DNA of 64,000 nt from Vibrio natriegens NBRC 15636 = ATCC 14048 = DSM 759 (lineage in GTDB: Bacteria; Pseudomonadota; Gammaproteobacteria; Enterobacterales; Vibrionaceae). Shown here one piece after another: positions 1-8,509 of the stretch. The stretch covers positions 1,240,001-1,304,000 of the forward strand of contig NZ_CP141823.1 of the NCBI RefSeq assembly GCF_035621455.1. Direction: 5' to 3'. Position numbers and translations under genes: made by a program. Under the pieces are notes generated by a model. That model saw only the letters and a program-made list of their open reading frames with translations, ran no database searches and was not told where the DNA came from. Positions within the stretch are counted from its first letter, which is position 1. Every line of letters starts with the position of its first letter.

Positions 1-1
1 G

Positions 2-1519
2 CCGCAAGTTCACTGTGCTGAATATGATTCATATATGAAGGCCTTTCGTACCGAAAGTGTAAGCGTTCTGTATGCCAGTGGCTACCTCGGAAACCCGGCC
101 TCGATGTATGGCCATGTTCTTTTAAAGTTTAATGGTTCTGAGAATAACGATTTACTTGATAACACGTTCAGCTATGGCGCTATTGTATCTGAATCTGATA
201 ATAAGCTTACTTATATCTATAAAGGCATTATGGGGGGTTATCAGGGACATTTTGCTAACCAGAAATATCACCATCAAAGTTTAACTTACAATGAGTCTGA
301 GTTGCGTGATTTATGGGAGTACCGGCTTAATCTAACTCAGGACGAAATAGATCTGTTATTGGCTCATCTATGGGAGATTGAAAACTCGAGCATGACATAC
401 TATTTCTTCAAGCAAAATTGTAGTTATCAACTTGCAAAGTTGCTAGAAATTGTTGTCGATAGACCGCTGTTGGCACCAAATAAGTTATGGGTGATGCCTT
501 ACGATCTGATTATGATGCTTAATCAACCGGGTGTTGCCGATTATATTGACGATTTTATCTATCATGGTTCGCGCCAAGAAAATTTATACAATAGATATAA
601 ACAACTTAATGATAAAGAGAAAGACTGGGTTCAACGCATCATAAACCAGTCGTCTGAAAACACTCGGAGTTTGCTACTTTCAATTGATGAAGTCTCTGCA
701 AAGAGAATAATTGATACACTATATGACTACTATTCATTTTTAGATATAAAAAATGAAGGATTGTCTAAAGAGCAAGCTAATAAACGGAAGCAGTTACTAT
801 TAGTACGGTTTGAACTGCCTCCTGAGAAAATTGAGTGGGAAGTATCGAAGAAGAAACCACCGCATGCAGCACAAAATACGGCAAAGCTACAAGTTTCTCA
901 GCTTTACAATGAGTCATTTGGACAGGGTAATATATTACGATTCCGAGCCAATTATTATGACATGTTGAATTTGAATGCAGCTCGTATTCCATATTCAGAG
1001 CTAAGTACTTTGGACATTAGTTTTTTATACACAATGGAAACCGACGCATTAAGGTTGCGTGAGTTTTCACTTTTTAATGTGGTAAATCTAAATGTTTCTC
1101 AGACAGGGTTGCCAGGTGATGAATCCAACGCGTGGGCACTGAAAGCAGGATATAAACCAACGAGTTTGGACTGCATTAAATGTTCAGATATATATCTATC
1201 AGGATTTTATGGTAAAAGCTGGCTAATCAGGGACAATTTTGTCGGTTATTCGGCACTAGCTGGAGAATTTCAGTTTTCGGACTTCACAAATAGTAACTTG
1301 CTTGGTGGGCCGGAATTTGGATTGGTGTTGGATATAACACCTTCATGGGCGACGTCTTTAATTTTTGGTCGCTCTTATAACTTAATAAGTTTAGCGGAAA
1401 GCAAAAACTATTTATCTTGGGAGCAGCGCTTTTTAGAGAGTCGTGATTTCGACTTCAGAACCACTGTTCGTTATGACGAAGTTTTTGAATATGCTATCAA
1501 CGTTTCAATGTATTGGTAA
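2..1519 (+). CDS. DUF4105 / Lnb N-terminal periplasmic domain protein, 5' partial
   Basis: The reading frame is open from the first bases of the window, so the N-terminus (and any signal peptide) lies outside; the first ATG inside is at 35 and should not be taken as the true start. Counting from that ATG, the conserved Gly-His of the 'YGH' segment is H27 and the family hallmark 'NCS' is N128-C129-S130, in a context (YYFFKQNCSY) typical of DUF4105 proteins. The His/Cys pair suggests a cysteine-dependent transferase or peptidase-like fold, but the reaction is unknown. The C-terminal 200 residues are rich in alternating hydrophobic/aromatic strands and end in Tyr-Trp, which suggests an envelope beta-structured domain (inference). 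It is followed after 4 bp by a DUF3015 gene, so the two are probably co-transcribed. Confidence 0.85.
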   Translation, partial: PQVHCAEYDSYMKAFRTESVSVLYASGYLGNPASMYGHVLLKFNGSENNDLLDNTFSYGAIVSESDNKLTYIYKGIMGGYQGHFANQKYHHQSLTYNESELRDLWEYRLNLTQDEIDLLLAHLWEIENSSMTYYFFKQNCSYQLAKLLEIVVDRPLLAPNKLWVMPYDLIMMLNQPGVADYIDDFIYHGSRQENLYNRYKQLNDKEKDWVQRIINQSSENTRSLLLSIDEVSAKRIIDTLYDYYSFLDIKNEGLSKEQANKRKQLLLVRFELPPEKIEWEVSKKKPPHAAQNTAKLQVSQLYNESFGQGNILRFRANYYDMLNLNAARIPYSELSTLDISFLYTMETDALRLREFSLFNVVNLNVSQTGLPGDESNAWALKAGYKPTSLDCIKCSDIYLSGFYGKSWLIRDNFVGYSALAGEFQFSDFTNSNLLGGPEFGLVLDITPSWATSLIFGRSYNLISLAESKNYLSWEQRFLESRDFDFRTTVRYDEVFEYAINVSMYW

Positions 1520-1523
1520 ATAA

Positions 1524-1964
1524 ATGAAAAAATTATTAGTAAGCGCAGTGGCGCTATCAACTCTATTGGCTGGCAACGCTGTGGCTGCAGATAAGGTTAA
1601 CCCTTGGAAACACTGTGGTATTGGAGCTATGATTTTTGATAACAACGGTGCGGCGGCAGCGATATCAAACATTATTTGGGATTTAGGTACAACCGCTGTT
1701 TCATCTAAGGTGTCTTCTGAAGACTCTTGTGAAGGTGCAAACGTCAAAGCTGCTCAATTTATTCAAGACAATTACAATCAAGTTCTTGAAGAGACTTCTC
1801 AAGGCAATGGCGAACATGTGACAGCAATGTTAGACATGCTAAGTGTAGAAGAAGCTAAACAGCCTCAAGTTTTAGCGGCTATCCGTACTGAAATGGCTGG
1901 TAAAGTAGCGAATGAGCAAGCAACACCTGAAGCTTATTACAATGTGGTAATGGCTAGCCTCTAA
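1524..1964 (+). CDS. DUF3015 family periplasmic protein
   Basis: A 146-residue protein with a clear Sec signal peptide (Lys-Lys start, hydrophobic stretch, cleavage near Ala-Ala at 21-22), followed by the DUF3015 signature NPWKHCGIGAMIF. Two cysteines (in KHCGIG and EDSCEG) could form a disulfide in the periplasm. Its function is unknown in the family. The gene starts 4 bp after the DUF4105 stop and has no good Shine-Dalgarno of its own, so translation is probably coupled to the upstream gene. DUF4105 and DUF3015 side by side suggest a shared envelope role (inference). A stem-loop follows at 2014-2045. Confidence 0.88.
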   Translation: MKKLLVSAVALSTLLAGNAVAADKVNPWKHCGIGAMIFDNNGAAAAISNIIWDLGTTAVSSKVSSEDSCEGANVKAAQFIQDNYNQVLEETSQGNGEHVTAMLDMLSVEEAKQPQVLAAIRTEMAGKVANEQATPEAYYNVVMASL

Positions 1965-2013
1965 GCATACACAGGACTTAAAAGTTTCTTTACGAGACTT
2001 AGTCAAATCAACT

Positions 2014-2050
2014 TAGCCCTGAGGTATCATTTTCTTTCAGGGCTAGGTTA
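2014..2050 (+). terminator. Stem-loop after the DUF4105-DUF3015 pair
   Basis: A perfect 9-bp inverted repeat (TAGCCCTGA at 2014-2022, TCAGGGCTA at 2037-2045) with a 14-nt loop lies 50 bp after the stop. The downstream T-run is weak (GGTTAAAAAG), so the call is a probable rather than strong intrinsic terminator. Confidence 0.55.
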
Positions 2051-2077
2051 AAAAGCTTTTGAGCTGATAAGGATTGT

Positions 2078-2221
2078 TTAAACTAAGGCTGATAACTTAG
2101 AAACCTCATTCTCATTGAGGAGACCAGTAGACTTCGCCATTCCCTCATCTTTTAACTCAAGCCAATCACCTTTCAACCACTTCCATTCTCCATTATCAAA
2201 TCCGTTACGATTAACTATGCG
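2078..2221 (-). pseudogene. C-terminal gene remnant, minus strand
   Basis: On the minus strand, from 2221 down to a TAA at 2078-2080, one frame is open for 47 codons and reads like real protein: it is rich in Trp, Lys, Glu, Asp and Gly (for example GFDNGEWKWLKGDWLELKDE). It is preceded immediately by an in-frame stop and has no start codon at its head, so it looks like the surviving C-terminus of a deleted gene. I do not recognise the family. An internal ATG would leave only about 20 residues. The rest of the 1965-2336 gap holds only the stem-loop and the upstream region of the oxidoreductase. Confidence 0.45.
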
Positions 2222-2336
2222 TTAAATGAACGGTATCTCATTTGTAGCTAATTAGTGTTTTATGCAATCTGTTGAGTTTTCATGTCAGATAGGTTTAGAG
2301 TGAATAAGGCCTAAGAATCAAACGGAGGAGTATTCT

Positions 2337-3365
2337 ATGCGCATTGGATTAGTTGGTTACGGTGTTGGTGGTCAGTATTTTCATGCACCATTTATCGAGG
2401 CGTCAGAAAAGTTAGAACTGACAGGTATTGTTGCTCGCTCTGAATCTAAACGAGCACAGATAGAAAAAGATTTCCCAGGCATGCCGGTGTATGAGAGCTT
2501 AACAAGCATGATTCAATCAGGCACTGTGGATGCCGTTACCATCACGACTCCTCCTGAAACTCGTCGCGACTTAGTATTAGAAGCTATTGAATCAGGACTC
2601 CATGTTGTCGCAGATAAACCATTTGCACCGAATGCCCAAATTGCAAAAGGGTTGATCGACGCGGCAATCGCAAAAGGAGTGGTATTGTGCGCTTTTCATA
2701 ATCGCCGCTTTGATACTGATGTACGCACTCTACGTAAAGTGATGGATGATGGGCGCTTAGGTCGGATTTGGCGTATGCATTCTCGTTTAGATTGCGATGA
2801 TCCAGTCACTCTTGAAGCTGGCCCAAACGGTGGGTTATTGCGCGACTTGGGAAGCCATGTTGTCGACCAGGCAATTTATCTCCTTGGCCCAGTGACTTCG
2901 GTCCATGCTCATCTGGATGAAGTTGAGCTTCCTGAAGGGCCAACTAACGCGAGTTTTGCGTTAACCTTACATCATAAAAACGGTGCCACGTCGTATTTGT
3001 CTGCCAGTAAACTGAATCGTATTCAGATGAAAGAGTTCCTTGTGTATGCTGAGAAGGGGAGTTTCCAATCGCAAATGTCTGATGTTCAGGCTCAGGCTAT
3101 ATTCAGTGGTCAACGCCCAGTCAATGATCCTCAACATTGGGGATATGAAGTGGAACAGCGTTGGCCGTTACTGCGAGACGAGAGTGGTGAACACGCGATT
3201 CCTTCCGAGCAAGGTGCTTACTTTGATTACTACAATCAATTTGCTAAAGCGGTGATGGAAGAAGCAGAGCCTCCAGTATTACCAGAGCAAGTCCTACAGG
3301 TGCTGAAAATTCTTGATGCTGCTGTAGTGAGTGCTCAGGAAAACAGAGTGGTGACGATTGATTGA
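2337..3365 (+). CDS. Gfo/Idh/MocA family oxidoreductase
   Basis: A 342-residue NAD(P)-dependent dehydrogenase of the Gfo/Idh/MocA family, similar in length and opening sequence to E. coli YdgJ. The N-terminal Rossmann fold shows the dinucleotide motif GYGVGG (residues 7-12), and the family's (E/D)KP motif is DKP at 93-95, where the lysine is catalytic. A C-terminal alpha/beta domain binds the substrate, normally a sugar, polyol or similar alcohol; the substrate cannot be told from the sequence. The start is supported by GGAGGAG 9-10 bp upstream. It stands alone, with an Lrp-type regulator 153 bp downstream on the same strand. Confidence 0.93.
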   Translation: MRIGLVGYGVGGQYFHAPFIEASEKLELTGIVARSESKRAQIEKDFPGMPVYESLTSMIQSGTVDAVTITTPPETRRDLVLEAIESGLHVVADKPFAPNAQIAKGLIDAAIAKGVVLCAFHNRRFDTDVRTLRKVMDDGRLGRIWRMHSRLDCDDPVTLEAGPNGGLLRDLGSHVVDQAIYLLGPVTSVHAHLDEVELPEGPTNASFALTLHHKNGATSYLSASKLNRIQMKEFLVYAEKGSFQSQMSDVQAQAIFSGQRPVNDPQHWGYEVEQRWPLLRDESGEHAIPSEQGAYFDYYNQFAKAVMEEAEPPVLPEQVLQVLKILDAAVVSAQENRVVTID

Positions 3366-3518
3366 GAGTGTTCGCGCACCGATCAACAGTGACAACATTT
3401 TAAATCCTTTATCCCGAAATCATCTGGATATATAAAATCCAGCAATTACGAACCCAAAAGTAGTCGAGGTTGCGAGGAGTTGTTACACTCACGAGCTGCT
3501 AAAAAGGAGTAAGCTTAC

Positions 3519-3983
3519 ATGGCCAATGACCTGGATGACTACGACGTAAAAATTCTGCAGTTATTGCAAGATAATGGACGCCTGACAAATCAAGAGCTTA
3601 GTGAGTTGGTTGGGTTGTCAGCCTCGCAATGTTCCCGCCGTCGTATCACATTAGAAAACAATAGCCTCATACTTGGCTATCATGCTCGCTTGTCACCAAA
3701 AGCGCTAAAGCAGGAAGTGATAGCGATGATAGAGGTGAAACTGCTTAATCACGAAGCTGAGAAAACTCATAACTTCTTGAACTTTATCGATAATGAATCG
3801 CGTATTGTTGAAGTCTTTAAAACCACGGGAGATGCGGATTATCTGATAAAGTGCTTGGTCGCTGACCTGAACACGTTAAACGATTTGATCAACCGCATCT
3901 TCACTACTCAACTCATTTCCCATATTAAGACTTCCGTCGTGCTTGAGCGTGTAAAAGAGTACGGCACTACCCTCCAATCTTGA
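3519..3983 (+). CDS. Lrp/AsnC family transcriptional regulator
   Basis: A 154-residue protein with the standard two-part Lrp plan: an N-terminal winged helix-turn-helix (residues about 5-60, including ELVGLSASQCSRR) and a C-terminal RAM/ligand-binding domain (about 65-150). Family members sense amino acids and bind DNA as octamers or dimers of dimers. AAGGAG precedes the ATG. The next two genes are a YitT permease and an aromatic-type aminotransferase, so this regulator probably controls amino-acid use through that operon and may act at the inverted repeat at 4106-4131 (inference). Confidence 0.93.
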   Translation: MANDLDDYDVKILQLLQDNGRLTNQELSELVGLSASQCSRRRITLENNSLILGYHARLSPKALKQEVIAMIEVKLLNHEAEKTHNFLNFIDNESRIVEVFKTTGDADYLIKCLVADLNTLNDLINRIFTTQLISHIKTSVVLERVKEYGTTLQS

Positions 3984-3990
3984 TAAATGG

Positions 3991-4040
3991 TTGCACCAAA
4001 ATAGCTCGCCCCCTGCGGGTTTGGTGCAATTAATTTTCAA
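3991..4040 (+). terminator. Inverted repeat just after the Lrp-type gene, possible terminator
   Basis: A perfect 10-bp inverted repeat (TTGCACCAAA at 3991-4000, TTTGGTGCAA at 4020-4029) encloses a GC-rich centre and begins 8 bp after the stop, followed by TTAATTTTC. The position fits a terminator. The half-sites GCACCA/TGGTGC also resemble NtrC half-sites, but at a non-canonical spacing. Confidence 0.5.
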
Positions 4041-4105
4041 ACTATGCATGAAATCGTCATTTTTGTGTTTTTACTTGCACGATATATTTGTTGTGTTATT
4101 AATAA

Positions 4106-4132
4106 TGCACAAATTACGCATGTTGTTGTGCG
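4106..4132 (+). promoter_or_regulatory. Inverted repeat, candidate operator for the YitT-aminotransferase operon
   Basis: TGCACAA at 4106-4112 is mirrored by TTGTGC at 4126-4131, 65-90 bp before the YitT start. Spacing and position suit a dimeric regulator, and the neighbouring Lrp/AsnC protein is the simplest candidate. No binding data; assigned by eye. Confidence 0.35.
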
Positions 4133-4195
4133 AGGGCAGTGATCAAGGAATAGATTGATTGCTGGGGTGTAAGTGTTAGTTAAGGGATTAATAAA

Positions 4196-4813
4196 GTGTC
4201 AGAGGCGACAATGACGAACACAGGCCATAAGTGGTTTGAAGACGTGTTCGCTCTTTTTATGGGAACAAGCTTAGTATCGTTTGGCGTGTTGTTTTTAAAA
4301 CAAGTGGGAATGGTGACAGGCGGCACTGCTGGACTATCTCTGTTCCTCAGCTACAACTTTCAATTAGAGTTTGGCACCATCTTCTTTTTGGTAAACCTAC
4401 CGTTTTACTATTTGGCTATCCGTCGTATGGGTTGGTTGTTCTGCCTGAAAACCTTTACTGCAGTCGGTTTGGTCTCATTTATCACCAATACACAATCCAA
4501 CTTTGTTGAAATCAGCAATGTGCACCCACTATATGGGGCGATTTTTGGCGGGTTTTTATTTGGTACTGGGTTTATCATCTTATTTCGTCACAAAGCCAGC
4601 TTGGGTGGCTTTAATATTCTAGCGTTATACCTTCAGGACAAAATTGGTTTACGCGCAGGCTGGTTCTTAATGGGCGTAGATGTGACAATTATGTTAGTGT
4701 CTCTATCCGTTGTCGGTTATGTCGAACTGGCTCTATCAATACTCTGTGGTGTCATATTGAACTTTATCATTGGTTTAAATCACCGTGCAGACCGTTATCA
4801 AGTTAATAATTAA
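4196..4813 (+). CDS. YitT family membrane protein
   Basis: A 205-residue inner-membrane protein with five to six hydrophobic segments and the glycine-rich pattern of the YitT/DUF161 family (GTAGLSLFLSY; LGGFNILALYLQ). It lacks the C-terminal DUF2179 domain of longer Bacillus-type members. The transported substrate of the family is not established. The start is a GTG at 4196 without a strong Shine-Dalgarno; the first ATG inside is at 4211. The gene ends 14 bp before the aminotransferase, so they form an operon, which suggests a role in amino-acid or keto-acid transport (inference). Confidence 0.85.
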   Translation: MSEATMTNTGHKWFEDVFALFMGTSLVSFGVLFLKQVGMVTGGTAGLSLFLSYNFQLEFGTIFFLVNLPFYYLAIRRMGWLFCLKTFTAVGLVSFITNTQSNFVEISNVHPLYGAIFGGFLFGTGFIILFRHKASLGGFNILALYLQDKIGLRAGWFLMGVDVTIMLVSLSVVGYVELALSILCGVILNFIIGLNHRADRYQVNN

Positions 4814-4827
4814 CAAGGAGAATTTCA

Positions 4828-6021
4828 GTGCTTAATCATGTAACAGCCTATGCCGGAGACCCAATATTGTCTCTGATGGAACAATTTATGGCGGATGAAC
4901 GTTCTGAAAAAGTGAATTTAAGTATCGGCCTGTACTACGATGAAAATGGCAAAATTCCAACGCTACCATCTGTTGCAACTTCGCAGCAGCAGTTAGCCGC
5001 AGAAGAAAGTCAGCCTTGTATTTACTTGCCAATGGAAGGCTTAGCAGCATATCGTGCAGCGGTTCAAGCTCTTGTTTTTGGTGAAAGTCACCCTGCGCTG
5101 GAAGAAAAGCGAGTAGCGACGATTCAATCACTCGGTGGTTCTGGTGCGCTGATGATCGGTGCGGATTTCCTTAATCATTATTTTCCAAATTCGAAAGTGT
5201 GGGTGAGCAATCCAACATGGGAAAACCACAATGCCATTTTTGCGGGTGCTGGATTCGAAGTAGGTACTTACCCGTACTTTAACCCAGAAACGAAAATGCT
5301 CGATTTCGATGGCATGGTTTCTCAGTTAGAAGCGCTACCTGCAGAGAGTATTGTTCTGCTTCATCCTTGTTGTCATAACCCTACGGGCGTTGATCTTACT
5401 AATCAACAATGGGACAAAGTGATCGAAGTGGTTAAAGCACAAAAGCTGATACCATTTTTCGATATGGCTTATCAAGGATATGGTGAAGGGATTGCTGAAG
5501 ACGCTTACGTTATTCGTCAGATTTCTCTGGAAAAAGACGTAGTGAGCTTTGTAAGCAACTCATTTTCTAAAACTTTCTCACTTTACGGTGAGCGAGTTGG
5601 TGGTCTGTCTGTCGTATGTGGTAACGATGAAGAAGCATCCCGCGTGCTTGGGCGGTTAAAAGCGACGGTTCGCCGTAATTACTCAAGCCCGGCAAAACAC
5701 GGCGCGGTTGTGGTTTCTAACGTGCTCAATACGGAAGAACTAAAAACTCAGTGGTTTGGCGAAGTAGAAGGCATGCGTAGCCGTATTCTGACGATGCGTG
5801 AAACCTTGCACGAACAGCTAAAAGCGTTACGTCCTGAAAAAGACTTCAGCTTTCTAATCAAACAAAAAGGCATGTTCAGCTACACGGGTTTCTCGCAAGC
5901 GACCGTTGAAAAGCTTCGTGAAGAGCACGGTATCTATCTGATTAACAGTGGCCGTATGTGTCTAGCAGGTCTGAACGAACAAAATGTTGCACGAGTTGCT
6001 GAAGCATTTGCTGCTGTTTAA
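4828..6021 (+). CDS. Aromatic/aspartate-type aminotransferase (class I, PLP)
   Basis: A 397-residue class I/II aminotransferase of the AspC/TyrB subfamily. The PLP lysine is K248 in SNSFSKTFSLYGER; the cofactor-binding NPTG is at 184-187, and the C-terminal substrate-carboxylate arginine lies in SGRMCLAGL. It should move the amino group from aromatic amino acids or aspartate to 2-oxoglutarate in the cytosol. TyrB- and AspC-type specificity cannot be separated with certainty. It starts at a GTG (4828) with AAGGAG 8 bp upstream, and is followed by a strong terminator. It is the second gene of the operon headed by the YitT permease. Confidence 0.93.
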   Translation: MLNHVTAYAGDPILSLMEQFMADERSEKVNLSIGLYYDENGKIPTLPSVATSQQQLAAEESQPCIYLPMEGLAAYRAAVQALVFGESHPALEEKRVATIQSLGGSGALMIGADFLNHYFPNSKVWVSNPTWENHNAIFAGAGFEVGTYPYFNPETKMLDFDGMVSQLEALPAESIVLLHPCCHNPTGVDLTNQQWDKVIEVVKAQKLIPFFDMAYQGYGEGIAEDAYVIRQISLEKDVVSFVSNSFSKTFSLYGERVGGLSVVCGNDEEASRVLGRLKATVRRNYSSPAKHGAVVVSNVLNTEELKTQWFGEVEGMRSRILTMRETLHEQLKALRPEKDFSFLIKQKGMFSYTGFSQATVEKLREEHGIYLINSGRMCLAGLNEQNVARVAEAFAAV

Positions 6022-6043
6022 TAAGACATTAGATTAAGAATAT

Positions 6044-6080
6044 ACACCCAAGTGCTCTTAAGTTGCTTGGGTGTTTTTTT
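6044..6080 (+). terminator. Intrinsic terminator of the aminotransferase operon
   Basis: ACACCCAAG (6044-6052) pairs with CTTGGGTGT (6066-6074) and is followed by a run of seven T. Confidence 0.9.
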
Positions 6081-6638
6081 ATGCTGTTAGCGAAGTGCAT
6101 ATTAGCCCCTGATACCTTTGTCTGAGAACTATTCAGATAGTTATCTTGGCCTTATGAATTGGTATTAATAAATTTATCATTATCTATATAGCCAAAAAGA
6201 ATAACTGCTATTAGATTAAAAAGTCTAAAATTTTAGAGTTCAAAACCCTTCTCATATCGTTAAAAATCCATCTCTTTTAGGTCCGGTTTTATCGCTGTCT
6301 ATTCGGGGCATACTTTAATGAATATCTCACTAACCTTTTGCAGCTAAAGGTGAATCTGACCAATTAGCCACCCTCGTTTGCTCCAACGGCTACTTTGGCT
6401 TGAAACTTTTGCATGCCATCCTATCGTGTTCTTTGCTTTATGAGAATTGAAGCGCTTCTCCTGCCTAGCACATCGTATGTTTACATTTAACCGTTTACGA
6501 GACGGTAAGTTTCATATTGTTATTACTATTTGATCTGATGCATATGCATATAGGTCACTACACTTTTACAAATGCTTAACAAATTAAATGGTTCAATGTC
6601 GAGCCATTTTAGTCACCACAAAACAAGGAAGAGCAGCT
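6081..6638. other. Long intergenic region before the Ala/Ser-rich gene
   Basis: About 560 bp, AT-rich, without a convincing gene on either strand. A short open stretch at 6334-6441 (+) has no start codon and was not accepted. A palindrome GAAGCGCTTC lies near 6450. The length suggests upstream regulation of the secreted protein that follows, but I see no clear promoter. Confidence 0.4.
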
Positions 6639-7781
6639 ATGAACAAGACTATGCTTTTTGTTTTAATAAGTTCACTGTTGAGCACTGGCGCATGGGCTGG
6701 TCCGCCGGGAGAAAATACGCATGGTAGTACAACGATTTCGGTATCTGAGAGTATTCTAGGAGCGGATACATGCATAAATCTAGCCTCTGCCATGGCAAAT
6801 GATTCAGATAGCGATGTATCAGCTGATGCTTTAGCTTACGCGATGTCCGAGGCTTCTTCATATATCGACATCAGTTATTCTGGGGGCGTGACTCTAGACT
6901 TAACAAGGCACGGAAACAATGGCGCTGTACATCAGGTCGAGTTAAACGCGAGTATGGGAAGTGGTACTCTTTTTGCCCAAGTGGCTGAGTCCGACACAGA
7001 AGGGGATTCAGAGGCTTCTGCTTATACTAGTGCAGAAGCGGAAGCCGCAGCTACGATGATTGCACAAGCCTACATGAGTGTATTCCAAGGTATTAATGAG
7101 GATATTGACCTCGTAGTAACAGAGATCACCATTAAGATTGGTACCGAAGCGACAGCATCAGCTGTTGCCGGAGTTGAAGGCTCAGCAGAGAGCGAAGCAG
7201 TCGCAGAGTCTGAAGCTAGTGCAGGTGGCGATAGTTCTGCTTCTGCAAGTGCAACTGGCGGAGGTATATCGTCGAGTGGATCTTCATTCTACGTACAAGG
7301 AGCCAATATCGAAGAGTTTACAACACAACTGGGTGTTGCAAGCGGTACTGTATTCAATGTTCAGACTTCAGCTCTTGCGCAAGTATACGCTGACGCGATG
7401 GCAACATCATTCGTTTACGCCATGGCAGAAGCATCAGCTCAAGCGCAGGCCGCTGGCAAGCTTACGTTTGAATGGGACTTACCTGTTTTAGGGACAGGTT
7501 CGTTACCCATTGTGACCGCTTTTGACTCTGCGGCTGATGTCGCGCAACAAATAGCCGATGCCACTCAAGAGATCATTTCGTATGCGCAAGCTGCCGCTAC
7601 CTCTTCTGCAAGCGCTTTAGGTGGTTCTTCCGTTAACATGAATATGATGGTTCATTATGAGAATCTACCTGGTACCGAAGATTTATTGGAAGTCGTGGGA
7701 GGTGGTAGCCTTGCTTTAGACTGTTCTCAAGCTTCGGCCAGTGCGACTGCAAGTGCAGAGGCTGAGACTGAAACCAATTAG
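6639..7781 (+). CDS. Secreted Ala/Ser/Glu-rich low-complexity protein, function unknown
   Basis: The start is placed at the ATG at 6639, which has AAGGAAGAG 7-12 bp upstream and opens a textbook signal peptide (MNKTMLFVLISSLLSTGAWA, cleaved before GPP); an in-frame GTG/ATG extension to 6588 would bury it. The mature 360 residues are dominated by Ala, Ser, Glu and Asp in short tracts such as SASASA, AESEASA and ASAEAETE, with one Cys near each end (in GADTCINL and ALDCSQ) that could close a disulfide. Such composition suggests an extended or fibrous extracellular protein. I recognise no family. It is monocistronic, with a strong terminator behind. Confidence 0.8.
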   Translation: MNKTMLFVLISSLLSTGAWAGPPGENTHGSTTISVSESILGADTCINLASAMANDSDSDVSADALAYAMSEASSYIDISYSGGVTLDLTRHGNNGAVHQVELNASMGSGTLFAQVAESDTEGDSEASAYTSAEAEAAATMIAQAYMSVFQGINEDIDLVVTEITIKIGTEATASAVAGVEGSAESEAVAESEASAGGDSSASASATGGGISSSGSSFYVQGANIEEFTTQLGVASGTVFNVQTSALAQVYADAMATSFVYAMAEASAQAQAAGKLTFEWDLPVLGTGSLPIVTAFDSAADVAQQIADATQEIISYAQAAATSSASALGGSSVNMNMMVHYENLPGTEDLLEVVGGGSLALDCSQASASATASAEAETETN

Positions 7782-7871
7782 TAGTTTGATTCATCATCCT
7801 CAAATCGCTTTTATAAAGTAACCGCATAAAGTAACTGGTTAGGTTTTCTTTTGAGGTATGACGAAAAGCAA

Positions 7872-7904
7872 AAAGCCACCCAATGGTTGCGTGGGTGGCT
7901 TTAT
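7872..7904. terminator. Bidirectional terminator between convergent genes
   Basis: An 11-bp perfect stem (AAAGCCACCCA at 7872-7882, TGGGTGGCTTT at 7892-7902) lies between the Ala/Ser-rich gene and the regulator transcribed toward it. T-rich on both strands at the stem base. Confidence 0.8.
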
Positions 7905-7968
7905 AATTACCAGATATCTCTATTCGCAACGTAAGTCCGATGTAATGCTTTATTGATCTGAGGGTTGC

Positions 7969-8493
7969 TTACAAAGAACGAACTGCCCGCGAAGCCTGAT
8001 CATAAAAACCTGATAAGGTGCGCATCATAGTGGCGATATCACTGAGCTGTTCATCCATGCCCACGCGTTTTATCACATCAACTAGAACCTGCTCCCTTAC
8101 TTCTTTGTACTCGTTGCAGAATTTCTCACCGATTTCCGTAACGTTGTAAAAAGTGTCCTTACCCTGACGTGTACCGTCCACTAGTTTTAGTTTTACCAAC
8201 TTGCGAACTGAATAGGAAACCGTGTGTAAGTCATCGATGTTAAGTGTAAAAGCGACATCAGAAATACGTTTTGGACGATTACGATGATAAATATTATGCA
8301 CAACCATAATGTCTAAAGGGCTGAGTTCAGGCATGCCTGAAGTTGTACTGCATGATTGCATCCAGCGATGAAAAGCATTGTTCATCATCGTGAGTGCATA
8401 TTCAAATTCACTAAGGCTGGTTCCTTCTTTACTCGCTAGATGTGAAGAGGAAACGATCGGCATTCTATGTTTATTCTCGTTGTTATCGCTCAT
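7969..8493 (-). CDS. MarR-like winged-helix regulator linked to the TRAP operon
   Basis: A 174-residue protein with a winged helix of the MarR type (residues about 50-125: LSPLDIMVVHNIYHRNRPKRISDVAF, then the recognition region TVSYSVRKLVKLKLVDGTRQGKD). MarR-type proteins usually repress nearby transport or catabolic genes and release DNA on binding a small ligand. It is the last gene of the TRAP operon, 16 bp after the large permease, so it is made together with the transporter and probably controls this operon and/or the divergent pxpABC operon (inference). Confidence 0.85.
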   Translation of the reverse strand: MSDNNENKHRMPIVSSSHLASKEGTSLSEFEYALTMMNNAFHRWMQSCSTTSGMPELSPLDIMVVHNIYHRNRPKRISDVAFTLNIDDLHTVSYSVRKLVKLKLVDGTRQGKDTFYNVTEIGEKFCNEYKEVREQVLVDVIKRVGMDEQLSDIATMMRTLSGFYDQASRAVRSL

Positions 8494-8509
8494 CGATAAT
8501 GTTCCTCAT

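Noticed and set aside
6334..6441. Open stretch containing LATLVCSNGYF, recalling the LAxLVCSN text of TrmFO proteins
   Set aside because: Only about 37 codons with no start codon, surrounded by stops; Vibrio is not expected to carry TrmFO and the match is too short to separate from chance.
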